From positions 2,170,001 to 2,234,000 of the forward strand of contig NZ_CP017075.1 of NCBI RefSeq assembly GCF_001742225.1: a stretch of DNA of 64,000 bases, written 5' to 3'. The position numbers were made by a program, and so were the translations under genes. The notes beneath the pieces were generated by a model. It did no database searches. It had not been told where the DNA came from and saw nothing but the letters and a program-made list of their open reading frames with translations. Source of the stretch: Novosphingobium resinovorum (GTDB lineage Bacteria; Pseudomonadota; Alphaproteobacteria; Sphingomonadales; Sphingomonadaceae). Each line of letters begins with the position of its first letter. Positions within the stretch are counted from its first letter, which is position 1. Positions 36,047 to 44,728 of the stretch are shown piece after piece.

Positions 36047-37291
36047 TTGCTCTACAATGCCTACGAGTTGCAGCGCGCCATGATGAGCAGCGCTGCCGCA
36101 TGGGCGTCGGTTGGCGCCGAACTGCTGACCAACCCCTCGCTTCCATTCGGTTATTCGGGTCTCGGCCCGGTCATGGCCTCCGCACTGGACGTCTTCGCGC
36201 ACGCCGCTTCCCCCCGCGGAAAGCCCTCCTTCGACATCGAGACCGTGACCGTCGACGGCAAGATCCAGCCGGTCACCGAATCGATCGTGCTCCACAAGCC
36301 GTTCGGCAACCTGCTTCGATTCGAGCATCCCGGACTCGGCAAGGACGCGCCCAAGCTCCTGATCGTCGCACCGATGAGCGGCCACTATGCCACCCTGCTG
36401 CGCGGCACCGTCGCGCGCATGGTGGAAAGCGCCGAAGTCTACATCACCGACTGGGCCGACGCGAAGCTGGTGCCGATGAGCGCCGGGCGCTTCGATCTCG
36501 ACGACTACATCGATTACGTCATTTCTTTCCTCGAACACATCGGCCCCGGCACCCACGTCCTCGCGGTGTGCCAGCCCTCGGTTCCGGCCTACGCCGCCGC
36601 CGCGATCATGGGCGCCAAGGAGCACCCCTGCCGTCCCGCCACTCTCACCATGATGGGCGGCCCGATCGACACGCGCGAGGCGCCCACCAGCGTCAATGAC
36701 GTGGCGATGCAGCAGCCGCTTTCGTGGTTCCAGCAGAACGTCATCGCCACAGTTCCGGCGACCTATCCGGGCGGCGGCCGCCGCGTCTATCCGGGCTTCC
36801 TGCAGCTTGCCGGGTTCATGGCGATGAACCTCGGCAGCCACATGATGAGCCACTACGGCATGTTCAAGCACATGGTCGCGGGCGACGGTGACAGCGCCGA
36901 TGCCACCAAGGCGTTCTACGACGAATATCGCGCGGTCTGCGACATGACCTCGGAATTCTACCTGCAGACGATCGAACACGTGTTCCAGAACCACTCGCTG
37001 CCCAAGGGCGAGTTCGTCCATCGCGGCGAGCGGATCGACCTGTCCGGCATCCGCGACACGGCGCTGCTGGCGATCGAGGGCGAGAGGGACGACATCTCCG
37101 GCATCGGCCAGACCCGCGCCGCGCTGCACCTTGCCAGCCACCTGCCCGAGAAGCGCAAGAAGTACTACCTCGCCGCCGAGGTGGGCCACTACGGCATCTT
37201 CAACGGCAGCAAGTGGCGGACGCGAATCGCCCCGGTTCTGGAGGACTGGATCGCCCAGCACCAGCGCAAGGCGCTCAAGGTGGTTGCCTGA
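36047..37291 (+). CDS. phaZ: Intracellular polyhydroxyalkanoate depolymerase (PhaZ)
   Basis: Mobilises stored polyhydroxybutyrate. 414 residues of alpha/beta hydrolase fold without a signal peptide. The nucleophile motif has cysteine in place of serine (VCQPS, Cys175), as in the PhaZa1-type intracellular depolymerases. GLGKDAPKLLIVAPMSGHYATLLRG forms the oxyanion region and AEVGHYGIFNG holds the probable catalytic histidine. It starts at TTG 36047, preceded by an AGGAGA ribosome-binding site with six-base spacing. Its upstream region carries a motif shared with the phasin promoter. An apparent terminator follows at 37302-37340. Confidence 0.92.
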   Translation: MLYNAYELQRAMMSSAAAWASVGAELLTNPSLPFGYSGLGPVMASALDVFAHAASPRGKPSFDIETVTVDGKIQPVTESIVLHKPFGNLLRFEHPGLGKDAPKLLIVAPMSGHYATLLRGTVARMVESAEVYITDWADAKLVPMSAGRFDLDDYIDYVISFLEHIGPGTHVLAVCQPSVPAYAAAAIMGAKEHPCRPATLTMMGGPIDTREAPTSVNDVAMQQPLSWFQQNVIATVPATYPGGGRRVYPGFLQLAGFMAMNLGSHMMSHYGMFKHMVAGDGDSADATKAFYDEYRAVCDMTSEFYLQTIEHVFQNHSLPKGEFVHRGERIDLSGIRDTALLAIEGERDDISGIGQTRAALHLASHLPEKRKKYYLAAEVGHYGIFNGSKWRTRIAPVLEDWIAQHQRKALKVVA

Positions 37292-37301
37292 TTTTTGTGG
37301 T

Positions 37302-37340
37302 GGGGTCGCGCCTAAGTCGCGGCCCCGTCAAACGTTTTTT
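37302..37340 (+). terminator. Rho-independent terminator downstream of phaZ
   Basis: GGGGTCGCG pairs with CGCGGCCCC (one G-U pair) and is followed after a few bases by CGTTTTTT. It sits ten bases after the phaZ stop. Confidence 0.75.
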
Positions 37341-37420
37341 GCGGCGGAACGCTCCCGCCCAGCGCCGATCGCGCGACGAGATGGTGGATCACCGGGACCG
37401 ATTGTGGTATTACCGCCACT

Positions 37421-38137
37421 ATGGATCGCGCACATAGTCGAAGGAAAATACTGAAGGGCGGGCTTGTCGCCGGCATCGGTCTGGCTTTGCCCGCGCGGGC
37501 TTTCGCCTCCGAAGGTGTCCTTCCCGATTCGACCGCGCCCGGTGAGGCTCTTGCGCCGCTCGCCGGTGCCTTTCCAAGCAGCCTGACATCGGTTCCCGCA
37601 TCGCCCACTGGACTATCGCTTTACGAGCGCCGTGTACTCGACGTCGCGTCGAAGCAGGCCGGGCGCGTGCGCAATCATCTGTGGCGCGCCGACGTGGTCG
37701 GAATCGTCGATTTTGCGCAGCCTTCGTGGAAACCGCGCCTCCACTTCGCCAATCTGGAAAACGGGACGATGCGCTCGTTCCTCGTCGCGCACGGGCGCGG
37801 TTCCGACCCGGCACACAGCGGCTGGCTGCAGAGCTTTTCCAACGTTCCCGGCTCGGAAGCGACCTCGCGCGGTGCCTACCTCACCGCCGAGTGGTACAAG
37901 GGCAAGTACGGCACCTCGATCCGTCTGATGGGTCTGGACAACGACAATTCGATGGCGCTGCCGCGCGCGATCGTCATGCATCCGGCTTGGTACGTCGGCT
38001 CCTCGATGATCGACAAGTGGGGCAAGCTCGGTCGCAGCGAGGGCTGCTTCGCCATGAGCGACAACGATTTCAACGAAGCGCTCTGGCACCTTTCCGGCGG
38101 TCGCCTGCTGTTCGCGGATCGCATCGGCGAAGGATGA
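37421..38137 (+). CDS. Murein L,D-transpeptidase catalytic domain protein, exported
   Basis: 238 residues. The N-terminus SRRKILKGGLVAGIGLALPARAFA is a twin-arginine-like signal peptide. The mature domain contains the conserved histidine in IVMHPAWYV and the catalytic cysteine in GRSEGCFAM, the arrangement of the YkuD-like family that links or trims peptidoglycan with L,D bonds (the murein L,D-transpeptidase catalytic domain superfamily). Cytoplasmic neighbours give no further clue. Transcribed alone between phaZ and the TetR gene. The ATG at 37421 is not preceded by a strong ribosome-binding site. Confidence 0.85.
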   Translation: MDRAHSRRKILKGGLVAGIGLALPARAFASEGVLPDSTAPGEALAPLAGAFPSSLTSVPASPTGLSLYERRVLDVASKQAGRVRNHLWRADVVGIVDFAQPSWKPRLHFANLENGTMRSFLVAHGRGSDPAHSGWLQSFSNVPGSEATSRGAYLTAEWYKGKYGTSIRLMGLDNDNSMALPRAIVMHPAWYVGSSMIDKWGKLGRSEGCFAMSDNDFNEALWHLSGGRLLFADRIGEG

Positions 38138-38197
38138 ATCTCAACGCCGCGTTGCGACTGTCTCACGGCGCCTGCGGTTAGACACGCCTCCGTCGCA

Positions 38198-38216
38198 ATG
38201 ATACGCATCGTATCAT
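38198..38216. promoter_or_regulatory. Near-perfect 19-bp palindrome overlapping the TetR start codon (probable autoregulatory operator)
   Basis: ATGATACG-CAT-CGTATCAT: eight-base perfect arms around three bases. Its last two bases, AT, are the first two of the ATG at 38215-38217. No Shine-Dalgarno lies between it and the start. TetR proteins typically bind such operators as dimers. Confidence 0.6.
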
Positions 38217-38832
38217 GGACACCAGCCTGACCGGCCTCAAGCGCGAGGCTCCCACCGATGCACGACAGGTCCGCTCGCGGCAGGCGCTGACCTCGGCGTT
38301 GCTGGCGCTGCTTGAAATCAAGCCGTTCGACCAACTGACGATCCGCGAGATCAGCGCCCGCGCCGGGACCGGGTACGCCACTTTCTTCCGACATTATCCG
38401 ACCAAGGAAGCGCTGCTGGCCGACGTCGCCGCGCACGAGATCGAGGATCTGCTCGGCCGCACGATTCCGATTCTCTACGCCGCCAACAGCTACGAATCGA
38501 CGCTGGAAGTCTGCCGCCATGTCCACGAGCACGCGATGCTGTGGTCAGCACTGCTGACCGGCGGTGCAGCGGGCATCGTACGTGAGGAGTTCATCCGCCA
38601 GGCGCTGGGCCTTGCGAAAAGCGCTCAGTCGCACCACCCTTGGCTGCCCTCTGACCTCGGGACCATTCACGGCACCGGCGCGACCATCGACATCCTTGCG
38701 TGGTGGCTGGCGCAGGGCGGGGACAAGCCTGCCTCCACCCGCAGCCCCGAGGAAGTGGCGACGATCCTGCACCGTCTGGTCATCGCCCCGCTGATCGGCG
38801 ACACTGTGGAGCGCCAGGCGGCGCGCGCGTGA
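38215..38832 (+). CDS. TetR-family transcriptional regulator
   Basis: 205 residues. The N-terminal HTH is complete: ALTSALLALLEIKPFDQLTI, then REISARAGTGYATFFRHYPTK and EALLADVA, as in TetR proteins. The C-terminal ligand domain has no recognisable family signature beyond a helical HEHAMLWSALLTGG segment. A palindrome overlaps its start codon, so it probably represses its own expression and that of the downstream xdhC and mocA genes, which overlap it by one base and follow as an operon. The ligand is unknown; a substrate of the molybdenum hydroxylase is an attractive guess only. Confidence 0.87.
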   Translation: MDTSLTGLKREAPTDARQVRSRQALTSALLALLEIKPFDQLTIREISARAGTGYATFFRHYPTKEALLADVAAHEIEDLLGRTIPILYAANSYESTLEVCRHVHEHAMLWSALLTGGAAGIVREEFIRQALGLAKSAQSHHPWLPSDLGTIHGTGATIDILAWWLAQGGDKPASTRSPEEVATILHRLVIAPLIGDTVERQAARA

Positions 38833-39857
38833 TGACGCTGACCGAAGACCCTGTCCTTAACCCTGCCCTCAGCGGCATGATCGAGGACGCGGACTGGCCC
38901 GAGTTCGGCTGGATCGACGACGTGCGCCCCGCTTTGCGCGCGGCCCTCGCGGCAGGCCGTCCGGTGGCGCTGGCGACACTCTACAAGGTCGCGGGCAGCG
39001 CCCCGCGCGGTCCCGGTGCGCAGATGCTGTTCGCGGCAGGGGCCGGCGGGCACGTGGCGGCGACCGGCTATTTCTCGGGCGACTGCATCGAGGGCGACGT
39101 CGCCAACCACGCCGCGCAAGTGCTTGCCGACGGCAAGCCGAAGCGGTTGCATTACGGCATGGGCAGCCCCTGGATCGACCTTCGCCTGCGCTGCGGCGGC
39201 GCGCTGCACGTGTTGCTGGAACGGATCGCGCCGGATTCGCCCGCCGCCGCCGCGCTGCTGGACCACGCCGCCGAGCGCCGCACCTGCCTCTGGGCGAGCG
39301 ACGGCGAAACGCAAGAGGCGCGCGAGGACCACGGCCCGTTGCTCGCGCTTCACGAAGACCCGTTCCGCATCGCCCGCCGATACGATCCGCCGCGCCGCCT
39401 GATCGTCTCGGGCGGCGATCCCGGCGCGCTCGCCGCCGCGAAGCTCGGGGCGATGGCGCAGTTCGAGACGATCCTGCTGCGCCCCGGCGGCCCGCATGCG
39501 CCGCCGCCCTTCCCCGTCTCGCGTTACTTGCGCGAAGAGCCTGCAGACGCCCTCGCCCACCTGAAGGTCGATCGCTGGACTGCCTACCTCGGCGCCACGC
39601 ATGAGGATCACCACGACCTCGGCGGCTGCCTTGCCGCACTGCGCGGCGGAGCGGGCTATGTCGGCATGATCGGCGCGAAATCGCGCGCGGCCCAACGCCT
39701 CGGCGCGCTGGAAGCGGCAGGCGCGAGCGCGGAGGAACTGGCGCGGCTGCAGCTTTCGCCGGGCGTCCCCGGGCTGGGCAAGTCGCCCTGGGAAGTCGCC
39801 ACCGGCATCATCGCCGAAATCATGCAGGCGCTGAACCCGGCGCGGGAACGGGCTTGA
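38832..39857 (+). CDS. xdhC: XdhC/CoxI-family molybdenum hydroxylase accessory protein
   Basis: 341 residues. XdhC-type proteins receive the molybdenum cofactor, help sulfurate it, and insert it into xanthine-dehydrogenase-family enzymes. It has the expected N-terminal domain (VALATLYKVAGSAPRGPGAQML) and a C-terminal NAD-binding-like Rossmann domain: RRLIVSGGDPGALAAAKLG, AYLGATHEDHHDL and YVGMIGAKSR are the diagnostic parts. The start ATG overlaps the TetR stop (TGATG), and the mocA start overlaps its stop (TTGA). It points to a cytosine-dinucleotide hydroxylase, for which the IorA/IorB-like genes elsewhere in the window are candidates. Confidence 0.92.
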   Translation: MTLTEDPVLNPALSGMIEDADWPEFGWIDDVRPALRAALAAGRPVALATLYKVAGSAPRGPGAQMLFAAGAGGHVAATGYFSGDCIEGDVANHAAQVLADGKPKRLHYGMGSPWIDLRLRCGGALHVLLERIAPDSPAAAALLDHAAERRTCLWASDGETQEAREDHGPLLALHEDPFRIARRYDPPRRLIVSGGDPGALAAAKLGAMAQFETILLRPGGPHAPPPFPVSRYLREEPADALAHLKVDRWTAYLGATHEDHHDLGGCLAALRGGAGYVGMIGAKSRAAQRLGALEAAGASAEELARLQLSPGVPGLGKSPWEVATGIIAEIMQALNPARERA

Positions 39858-40408
39858 GCGCGGTCGCACTGGTGCTCGCAGCCGGGCGCTCGACCCGATT
39901 CGGCAGCGACAAGCTCTCCGCCCGGCTCGATGGCGAGCCCCTGCTCCATCACGCGATCCGCATCGCCCGCGCCGCACCTGTCGAGCGAGTGATCGTCGTC
40001 GCGCGGCCCGGGCTCGATACGGGCGAATGGCCCGGCACGCCTGCGGTGGAGACACTGCGGCTGGAGAGCGATGCCTTGTCCGAGACACTGAAGGCCGGCA
40101 TCGCGGCGGCCGGAGAGGCAAAGGCCGCCTTCGTTTTCCTCGGTGACATGCCGCGCATTCCCGCAGAAGTCGCACCGACACTCGCCTCCGCGATCGGCGA
40201 TGCCTATGCCGCGATGCCCTGCCACGGGGGCAAGCCCGGCCATCCGGTCCTGCTGTCCCCCGCCGCCTTCCCCGCCATCGCCGCGCTCACCGGAGACGAG
40301 GGCGCGGGACGCCTGCTGCGCAGCCGCGATGACGTGGTGAGAGTCGAGGTCTCCTCGCCCGCGATCCACTTCGACGTGGACCGCCCGGGCGATCTCGAAG
40401 GGGCCTAA
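39854..40408 (+). CDS. mocA: Molybdenum cofactor cytidylyltransferase-like protein (MocA family)
   Basis: 184 residues of nucleotidyltransferase fold, opening ALVLAAGRSTRFGSDKL with the NTP-binding LAAGxSxRxG loop, then FVFLGDMPRIP and GKPGHPVLLSPAAF. The GHPV segment is typical of MocA enzymes that add CMP to molybdopterin, forming the cytosine dinucleotide cofactor used by xanthine-dehydrogenase-family hydroxylases. Start is TTG 39854, overlapping the xdhC stop, and coupling with xdhC supports the assignment. Its stop overlaps the stop of the converging yqgE gene (CTAA). It is distinct from mobA at 60.5 kb, which attaches GMP. Confidence 0.82.
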   Translation: MSAVALVLAAGRSTRFGSDKLSARLDGEPLLHHAIRIARAAPVERVIVVARPGLDTGEWPGTPAVETLRLESDALSETLKAGIAAAGEAKAAFVFLGDMPRIPAEVAPTLASAIGDAYAAMPCHGGKPGHPVLLSPAAFPAIAALTGDEGAGRLLRSRDDVVRVEVSSPAIHFDVDRPGDLEGA

Positions 40409-40965
40409 GCCCGCCCCGTCTCGTTCGAAAGCAGCGCGGGATCGATCCCTTCCGCCCGCCATGTCGCGGACCAGCGCCCCTCCGGCGGCGTTTCGAACAG
40501 GACTTCGCGGTGGCCCTCTGCGGCGTACCATCCGTGGTGCCGCATCTCGCCCTCCAGTTGGCCCGCGCCCCATCCGGCGTAGCCCAGCGCCATGATCCAC
40601 TGCGACGGCCCCTGCCCCGCCGCGATCGCGCGCAGCACGTCCATCGAGGCGGACAGCCCGCAAAGCGGCGCGACCTCGATAGTGTCGCTGCCGCCCCAGT
40701 CGGTCGAGTGCAGAATGAAGCCGCGCCCCGGTTCAACCGGGCCGCCGTGCATGATCTCGCGGTTGGGCGAGACGCCCGGGTCGAGGCCCAGTTCCTCCAG
40801 CACGTCGTGGAAACGCACGCCTTCACGCACATGGCCGATGCCGACGCCGAGCGCGCCGTCCTCGTCATGCACGCATAATACGTTGACCGAGCGCTCGAAG
40901 CGCGGGTCGAACATCCCCGGCATTGCCAATAGGATGCGGCCTGCAAGATACTGCTGCGTCGTCAC
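40405..40965 (-). CDS. YqgE/AlgH family protein (DUF179)
   Basis: 186 residues. Family hallmarks: LAGRILLAMPGMFDPRFERSV at the N-terminus, GVGIGHVREG, the GGPVEPGRGFILHS segment and WIMALGYAGWGAGQLEGEM. No enzymatic function is known for YqgE/AlgH; the fold is shared with DUF179 proteins of many bacteria. It stands alone, converging on mocA with overlapping stop codons (40405-40408), and is divergent from the FAH-family gene. No signal peptide, so cytoplasmic. Confidence 0.93.
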   Translation of the reverse strand: MTTQQYLAGRILLAMPGMFDPRFERSVNVLCVHDEDGALGVGIGHVREGVRFHDVLEELGLDPGVSPNREIMHGGPVEPGRGFILHSTDWGGSDTIEVAPLCGLSASMDVLRAIAAGQGPSQWIMALGYAGWGAGQLEGEMRHHGWYAAEGHREVLFETPPEGRWSATWRAEGIDPALLSNETGRA

Positions 40966-41074
40966 CCGCCCACTCTATGCCCCCTTGCGCCGACTACAAC
41001 CCCCGTATCCGAGAGAGCGCTTTCCCGATGCGACGGAGCGGCCTATGCCCCGGCACAAAGGAGAACCCAGCCCC

Positions 41075-41767
41075 GTGACCCTGCTTTTCGACCTTCCCGT
41101 CGCCCCCACCGTGCCCGTCGTCGGCGAAGCGGCCGCCTATCCGGTGCGCCGCATCTTCTGCGTCGGGCGCAATTATGCCGCGCACGCGCTGGAACTGGGC
41201 AACGCAGTCGACCGCGAGGCGCCGATCTGGTTCAACAAGGCGCCCGCAGCGCTGTGCCTCGACGGCGGGGCGATCCCCTATCCGCCGGGCACCGAAAGCT
41301 GCCACTACGAGATGGAACTGGTCGTCGCCATCGGCGCCCCCGCGTTCCGGATCGCCCCCGAGGGGGCAATGGAGGTGGTCTACGGCTATGCCTGCGGCCT
41401 CGACATGACCCGGCGCGACCTGCAGAACGCATCCAAGGCCAAGGGTTATCCCTGGGACACCGGCAAGGACTTCGAGAATGGCGCGGTTATCGCGCCGATC
41501 ACGCCCGCCGCTGCGTTCACGCCTGAAGGCCAGCGCATCGCACTGACGCAGGGCGGCGCGGTCAGGCAGGACGGCGTGCTCTCGGACATGATCTGGTCGA
41601 TCCCCGAGCTGATCGCCGACCTCTCGCGCCTCTACCACCTCGCGCCCGGCGACCTGATCTATACCGGCACCCCGGCCGGCGTCGGGCCAGTGGCGGTGGG
41701 CGACGTGCTGGAAGGCACGATCGATGGCCTGACCCCGCTGCGGCTAGAGATCGCCCAGGCGGAATGA
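41075..41767 (+). CDS. Fumarylacetoacetate hydrolase (FAH) family protein
   Basis: 230 residues. Signature parts: FCVGRNYAAHALELG near the N-terminus, WFNKAPAAL, the metal-binding YEMELVVAIG (Glu-x-Glu), GYACGLDMTRRDLQ with the metal aspartate, DTGKDFENGAV and YTGTPAGVGPV. That combination is typical of acylpyruvase/fumarylpyruvate-type members which cleave a carbon-carbon bond of 2,4-diketo acids. GTG 41075 has an AAAGGAG ribosome-binding site at good distance; ATG 41045 is possible but poorly placed. Physiological substrate unknown. The TonB receptor gene follows about 100 bases later. Confidence 0.88.
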   Translation: MTLLFDLPVAPTVPVVGEAAAYPVRRIFCVGRNYAAHALELGNAVDREAPIWFNKAPAALCLDGGAIPYPPGTESCHYEMELVVAIGAPAFRIAPEGAMEVVYGYACGLDMTRRDLQNASKAKGYPWDTGKDFENGAVIAPITPAAAFTPEGQRIALTQGGAVRQDGVLSDMIWSIPELIADLSRLYHLAPGDLIYTGTPAGVGPVAVGDVLEGTIDGLTPLRLEIAQAE

Positions 41768-41869
41768 CGTTCCTTCCCCCAATCGGGGGGGGATTATCCC
41801 TTGGGTCGCCTGCTTCTTGTCCGTCTTGTCAGCCGCCGCGCGTTGCTGGACATACCCGGGCGGAGAACG

Positions 41870-43936
41870 ATGCCTAAAAGCCGGAAGAACATGACAACGA
41901 TTCGACGTCGCATTTTGCCATCCGTGGGCCGGTCGCTGCTCGCCCTGCCCCTCGTCGCGCTCGCGCATCCCGCGCTGGCCGAGGACGATGACGCCGCCCC
42001 GCGCGAGCCCATCGTCGTCACCGGGCGCGGGCTTTCGGAAGGTCCGGCGACGCCCGCCTACGACGTCCAGACGATCGCCCGCGACAAGCTGGTTTCCAGT
42101 GCCTCGGGCCGGATCGAGGATGTGCTGGCCTCTGTCGCCGGATTCCAGCAGTTCCGCCGCTCCGACAGCCGATCGTCCAACCCCTCGAACCAGGGCGTGA
42201 CCCTGCGTGCACTGGGCGGCAATGCATCGAGCCGCGCGCAAGTGCTGCTGGACGGCGTGCCGGTGGCGAACCCGTTCTTCGGCTATATTCCACTGAGCGC
42301 CCTCACCCCCGACCGCCTCGGCTCCGTGCGGGTGACGCGCGGCGGCGGTATGGGCGCGTTCGGCACGGGCGCGGTCTCCGGCACGATCGAGATGGAAAGC
42401 GCGAGCCCTGACGAACTCGGCCCGGTAAGCGCGGAGGCGCTGGTCAACAACCGGGGCGAGACGCAAGGCTCGCTCACGGTGGCGCCGCGCCTTGGCGAAG
42501 GCTTCGTCGTGGCGGGCGTGCAGTGGGATCGCGGCCAGGGCTTCTGGACCACGCCGAAGGACCAGCGCGTCGCCGCCACCGCGCGCGCGAAGTATGAAAG
42601 CCTGTCGGGCTCGCTGCGCGCCGTCGCGCCGCTGACCGACAACATCGAGGTTCAGGCATCGGGCCTCGTCTATGACGATGCGCGCACGCTGCGCTTCAAG
42701 GGCGCGGATTCGACGTCCTCGGGTCAGCAGGGCTCGCTGCGTTTCGTGGGCCGGGGCGACTGGCAGTTCGACGTGCTGGGCTTCGTGCAGGCGCAGGACT
42801 TCTCGAACATCGTCATCAGCTCGACGAGCTACAAGAAGACGCTCGATCAGGCCAAGACCCCGACGCTGGCGGTCGGCGGCAAGGCCGAACTGCGCCCGCC
42901 GGTGGGCGAAAACCACGTGCTGCGCATCGGCACCGACGTGAAGCTCTCGCGCGGGAACCTCGTGGAAGCGCCCTATAGCGCCGTCACCGGCCTCGCCACC
43001 GCGTTCCGCAAGGCGGGCGGGCGGCAGTCCGACCTCGGCTTCTATATCGAGGACGACTGGACCATCGGCCAGTTCGTGCTGACCGCTGGCGGCCGCCTCG
43101 ACCGCTGGACCATCACCGACGGCTACTACCATCAGGTGAACCCCGCGGGCGTGGTGACGCAGGACACCCGCTACGCCGACCGCGACGGCTGGAACGCCAA
43201 CGGGCGCGGCGGGATCGTGTGGAATGCCGGCACCGCCGTGTCGCTGCGCGCCGCCGCCTATACCGGGCTGCGCCTGCCGACGCTGAACGAGCTGTACCGG
43301 CCCTTCGTGGTGTTCCCGATCACCACCAATGCCAATGCCGGCCTCAAGCCTGAACGCCTGCGCGGTTACGAGGCGGGCGTGGACTTCCACCCCTCCGAGG
43401 CGCTGAACCTGTCGATCACGGCCTTCGACAACTACCTCAAGGACGCCATCGCCAACGTCACTTTGTCCTCCACCGTGCGCGAGCGGCAGAACGTCGATTC
43501 GATCCATGCGCGCGGGATCGAGGCAAGCGCCGACCTCAAGCTGGGCAAGGTCGATCTGTCCGGCTCGCTGTCGTGGACCGACGCCAAGGTGAAGGCGACC
43601 GCCGCGCAGATCGCGCTCGACGGCATGCGCCCGGCGCAGGTGCCCAAGCTCGCGGCCAGCGGGACGGTGGCATGGGCACCCGCCGACGGCTGGCGCCTTG
43701 CTGCTACCCTGCGCCGCACCGGTGCGCAGTACGAGGACGACCTTCAGGTCGACACCCTGCCCGCCGCGACGACGCTGGACCTTTACGCGCAAGTGCCGAT
43801 CACGCGCTTTGCCTCGCTGGTCCTGCGCGCCGAGAACCTGACCGACGAGACGATCGTGACGCGCAATGCGGGCGGCTCGATGGATCTGGGCCAGCCGCGC
43901 ACCTTGTGGGCGGGGTTCAAGCTGGGCCTGAACTGA
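41870..43936 (+). CDS. TonB-dependent outer-membrane receptor
   Basis: 688 residues. A signal peptide (SLLALPLVALAHPALA) is followed by a TonB-box-like EPIVVTGRGL, the plug domain (IEDVLASVAGFQQFRRSDSR, NQGVTLRALGGNASSRAQVLLDG) and a beta-barrel of about 500 residues ending in aromatic-rich strands, with terminal FKLGLN. Receptors of this type import siderophores, cobalamin, or sugars through TonB-ExbBD; the ligand is not deducible. ATG 41870 is chosen; ATG 41891 is equally possible. A 15-base tandem duplication covers its stop codon. Confidence 0.93.
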   Translation: MPKSRKNMTTIRRRILPSVGRSLLALPLVALAHPALAEDDDAAPREPIVVTGRGLSEGPATPAYDVQTIARDKLVSSASGRIEDVLASVAGFQQFRRSDSRSSNPSNQGVTLRALGGNASSRAQVLLDGVPVANPFFGYIPLSALTPDRLGSVRVTRGGGMGAFGTGAVSGTIEMESASPDELGPVSAEALVNNRGETQGSLTVAPRLGEGFVVAGVQWDRGQGFWTTPKDQRVAATARAKYESLSGSLRAVAPLTDNIEVQASGLVYDDARTLRFKGADSTSSGQQGSLRFVGRGDWQFDVLGFVQAQDFSNIVISSTSYKKTLDQAKTPTLAVGGKAELRPPVGENHVLRIGTDVKLSRGNLVEAPYSAVTGLATAFRKAGGRQSDLGFYIEDDWTIGQFVLTAGGRLDRWTITDGYYHQVNPAGVVTQDTRYADRDGWNANGRGGIVWNAGTAVSLRAAAYTGLRLPTLNELYRPFVVFPITTNANAGLKPERLRGYEAGVDFHPSEALNLSITAFDNYLKDAIANVTLSSTVRERQNVDSIHARGIEASADLKLGKVDLSGSLSWTDAKVKATAAQIALDGMRPAQVPKLAASGTVAWAPADGWRLAATLRRTGAQYEDDLQVDTLPAATTLDLYAQVPITRFASLVLRAENLTDETIVTRNAGGSMDLGQPRTLWAGFKLGLN

Positions 43937-43951
43937 CTGGGCCTGAACTGA
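43922..43951 (+). repeat. 15-bp tandem duplication including the TonB receptor stop codon
   Basis: CTGGGCCTGAACTGA occurs twice head to tail (43922-43936 and 43937-43951), with five further matching bases. The first copy encodes the last four residues and TGA; the second copy repeats the in-frame TGA. Confidence 0.95.
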
Positions 43952-43992
43952 CTGGGGTTGCGCTGATCGGCAAGGCGGGGCATCGCGAGGGC

Positions 43993-44727
43993 ATGGCCAT
44001 CGCGGTGATCTCCGACATTCACGGCAACCTCGGCGCGCTCGACGCGGTGCTGGCGGACGTGGCCGCGCGCGGGGTGCGCCGGGTGGTGAACCTCGGCGAC
44101 ATCCTCAGCGGCCCGCTCGACAGCGTAGGCACGGCGGAGCGGCTGATGGCACTCGGGCTTGAGACGATCCGGGGCAACCACGAGCGCCAGCTGCTCGAAC
44201 AATCGCGCGCCGAGATGAACCTTTCCGACGCCGCCACCGATGCCGTGCTGCAGCCGCGCCACCGCGAATGGCTGGCCTCGCTGCCGGTGGACATGTGGCT
44301 GGAGAGCGACCTCTACGCCTGCCACGGCTCCCCGCGCGGCGATCTGGAATTCCTGCTGGAAACGGTCGAGCCCACCGGCTGCCGCGCCGCCACCCCAAAA
44401 GAGATCGCCGAGCGGCTGGGCGGGATCGACGCCCCGCTGGTGCTCTGCGGCCACTCGCACAAGCAGCGGGCGGTGCGCCTCGATGACGGGCGGCTGGTGG
44501 TGAACCCCGGTTCGGTCGGCCTGCCCGCCTTCGCCGACGACCAACCGCATCCCTACGTCATCGAATCGGGTTCGCCCGAAGCGCGCTATGCCGTGATCGA
44601 GCGCGGGCCGGATGGCTGGGAAGCGGAGCTGCGCGCCGTCGCTTACGACTGGACCGCCGCCGCCCGCCGCGCTGCCGAGGGCGGGCGCGAGGACTGGGCG
44701 CGCGCGCTGGCCACGGGATACGCCTGA
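43993..44727 (+). CDS. Metallophosphoesterase family protein
   Basis: 244 residues. The calcineurin-like metal-binding motifs are all present: DIHGN (residues 8-12), GDILSGP, GNHER, and at the end GHSHK followed by NPGSVG. Such enzymes act on phosphate monoesters or diesters; close relatives are often annotated as YfcE-like or as predicted phosphodiesterases. The substrate is unknown. The next gene, a [2Fe-2S] subunit, starts one base after its stop, so the two are probably translated together. Confidence 0.9.
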   Translation: MAIAVISDIHGNLGALDAVLADVAARGVRRVVNLGDILSGPLDSVGTAERLMALGLETIRGNHERQLLEQSRAEMNLSDAATDAVLQPRHREWLASLPVDMWLESDLYACHGSPRGDLEFLLETVEPTGCRAATPKEIAERLGGIDAPLVLCGHSHKQRAVRLDDGRLVVNPGSVGLPAFADDQPHPYVIESGSPEARYAVIERGPDGWEAELRAVAYDWTAAARRAAEGGREDWARALATGYA

Positions 44728-44728
44728 G

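Noticed and set aside
41768..41869. Riboswitch or Fur box ahead of the TonB receptor
   Set aside because: No cobalamin-riboswitch consensus or Fur-type 19-bp repeat is visible; only a G-run and a short C-run.
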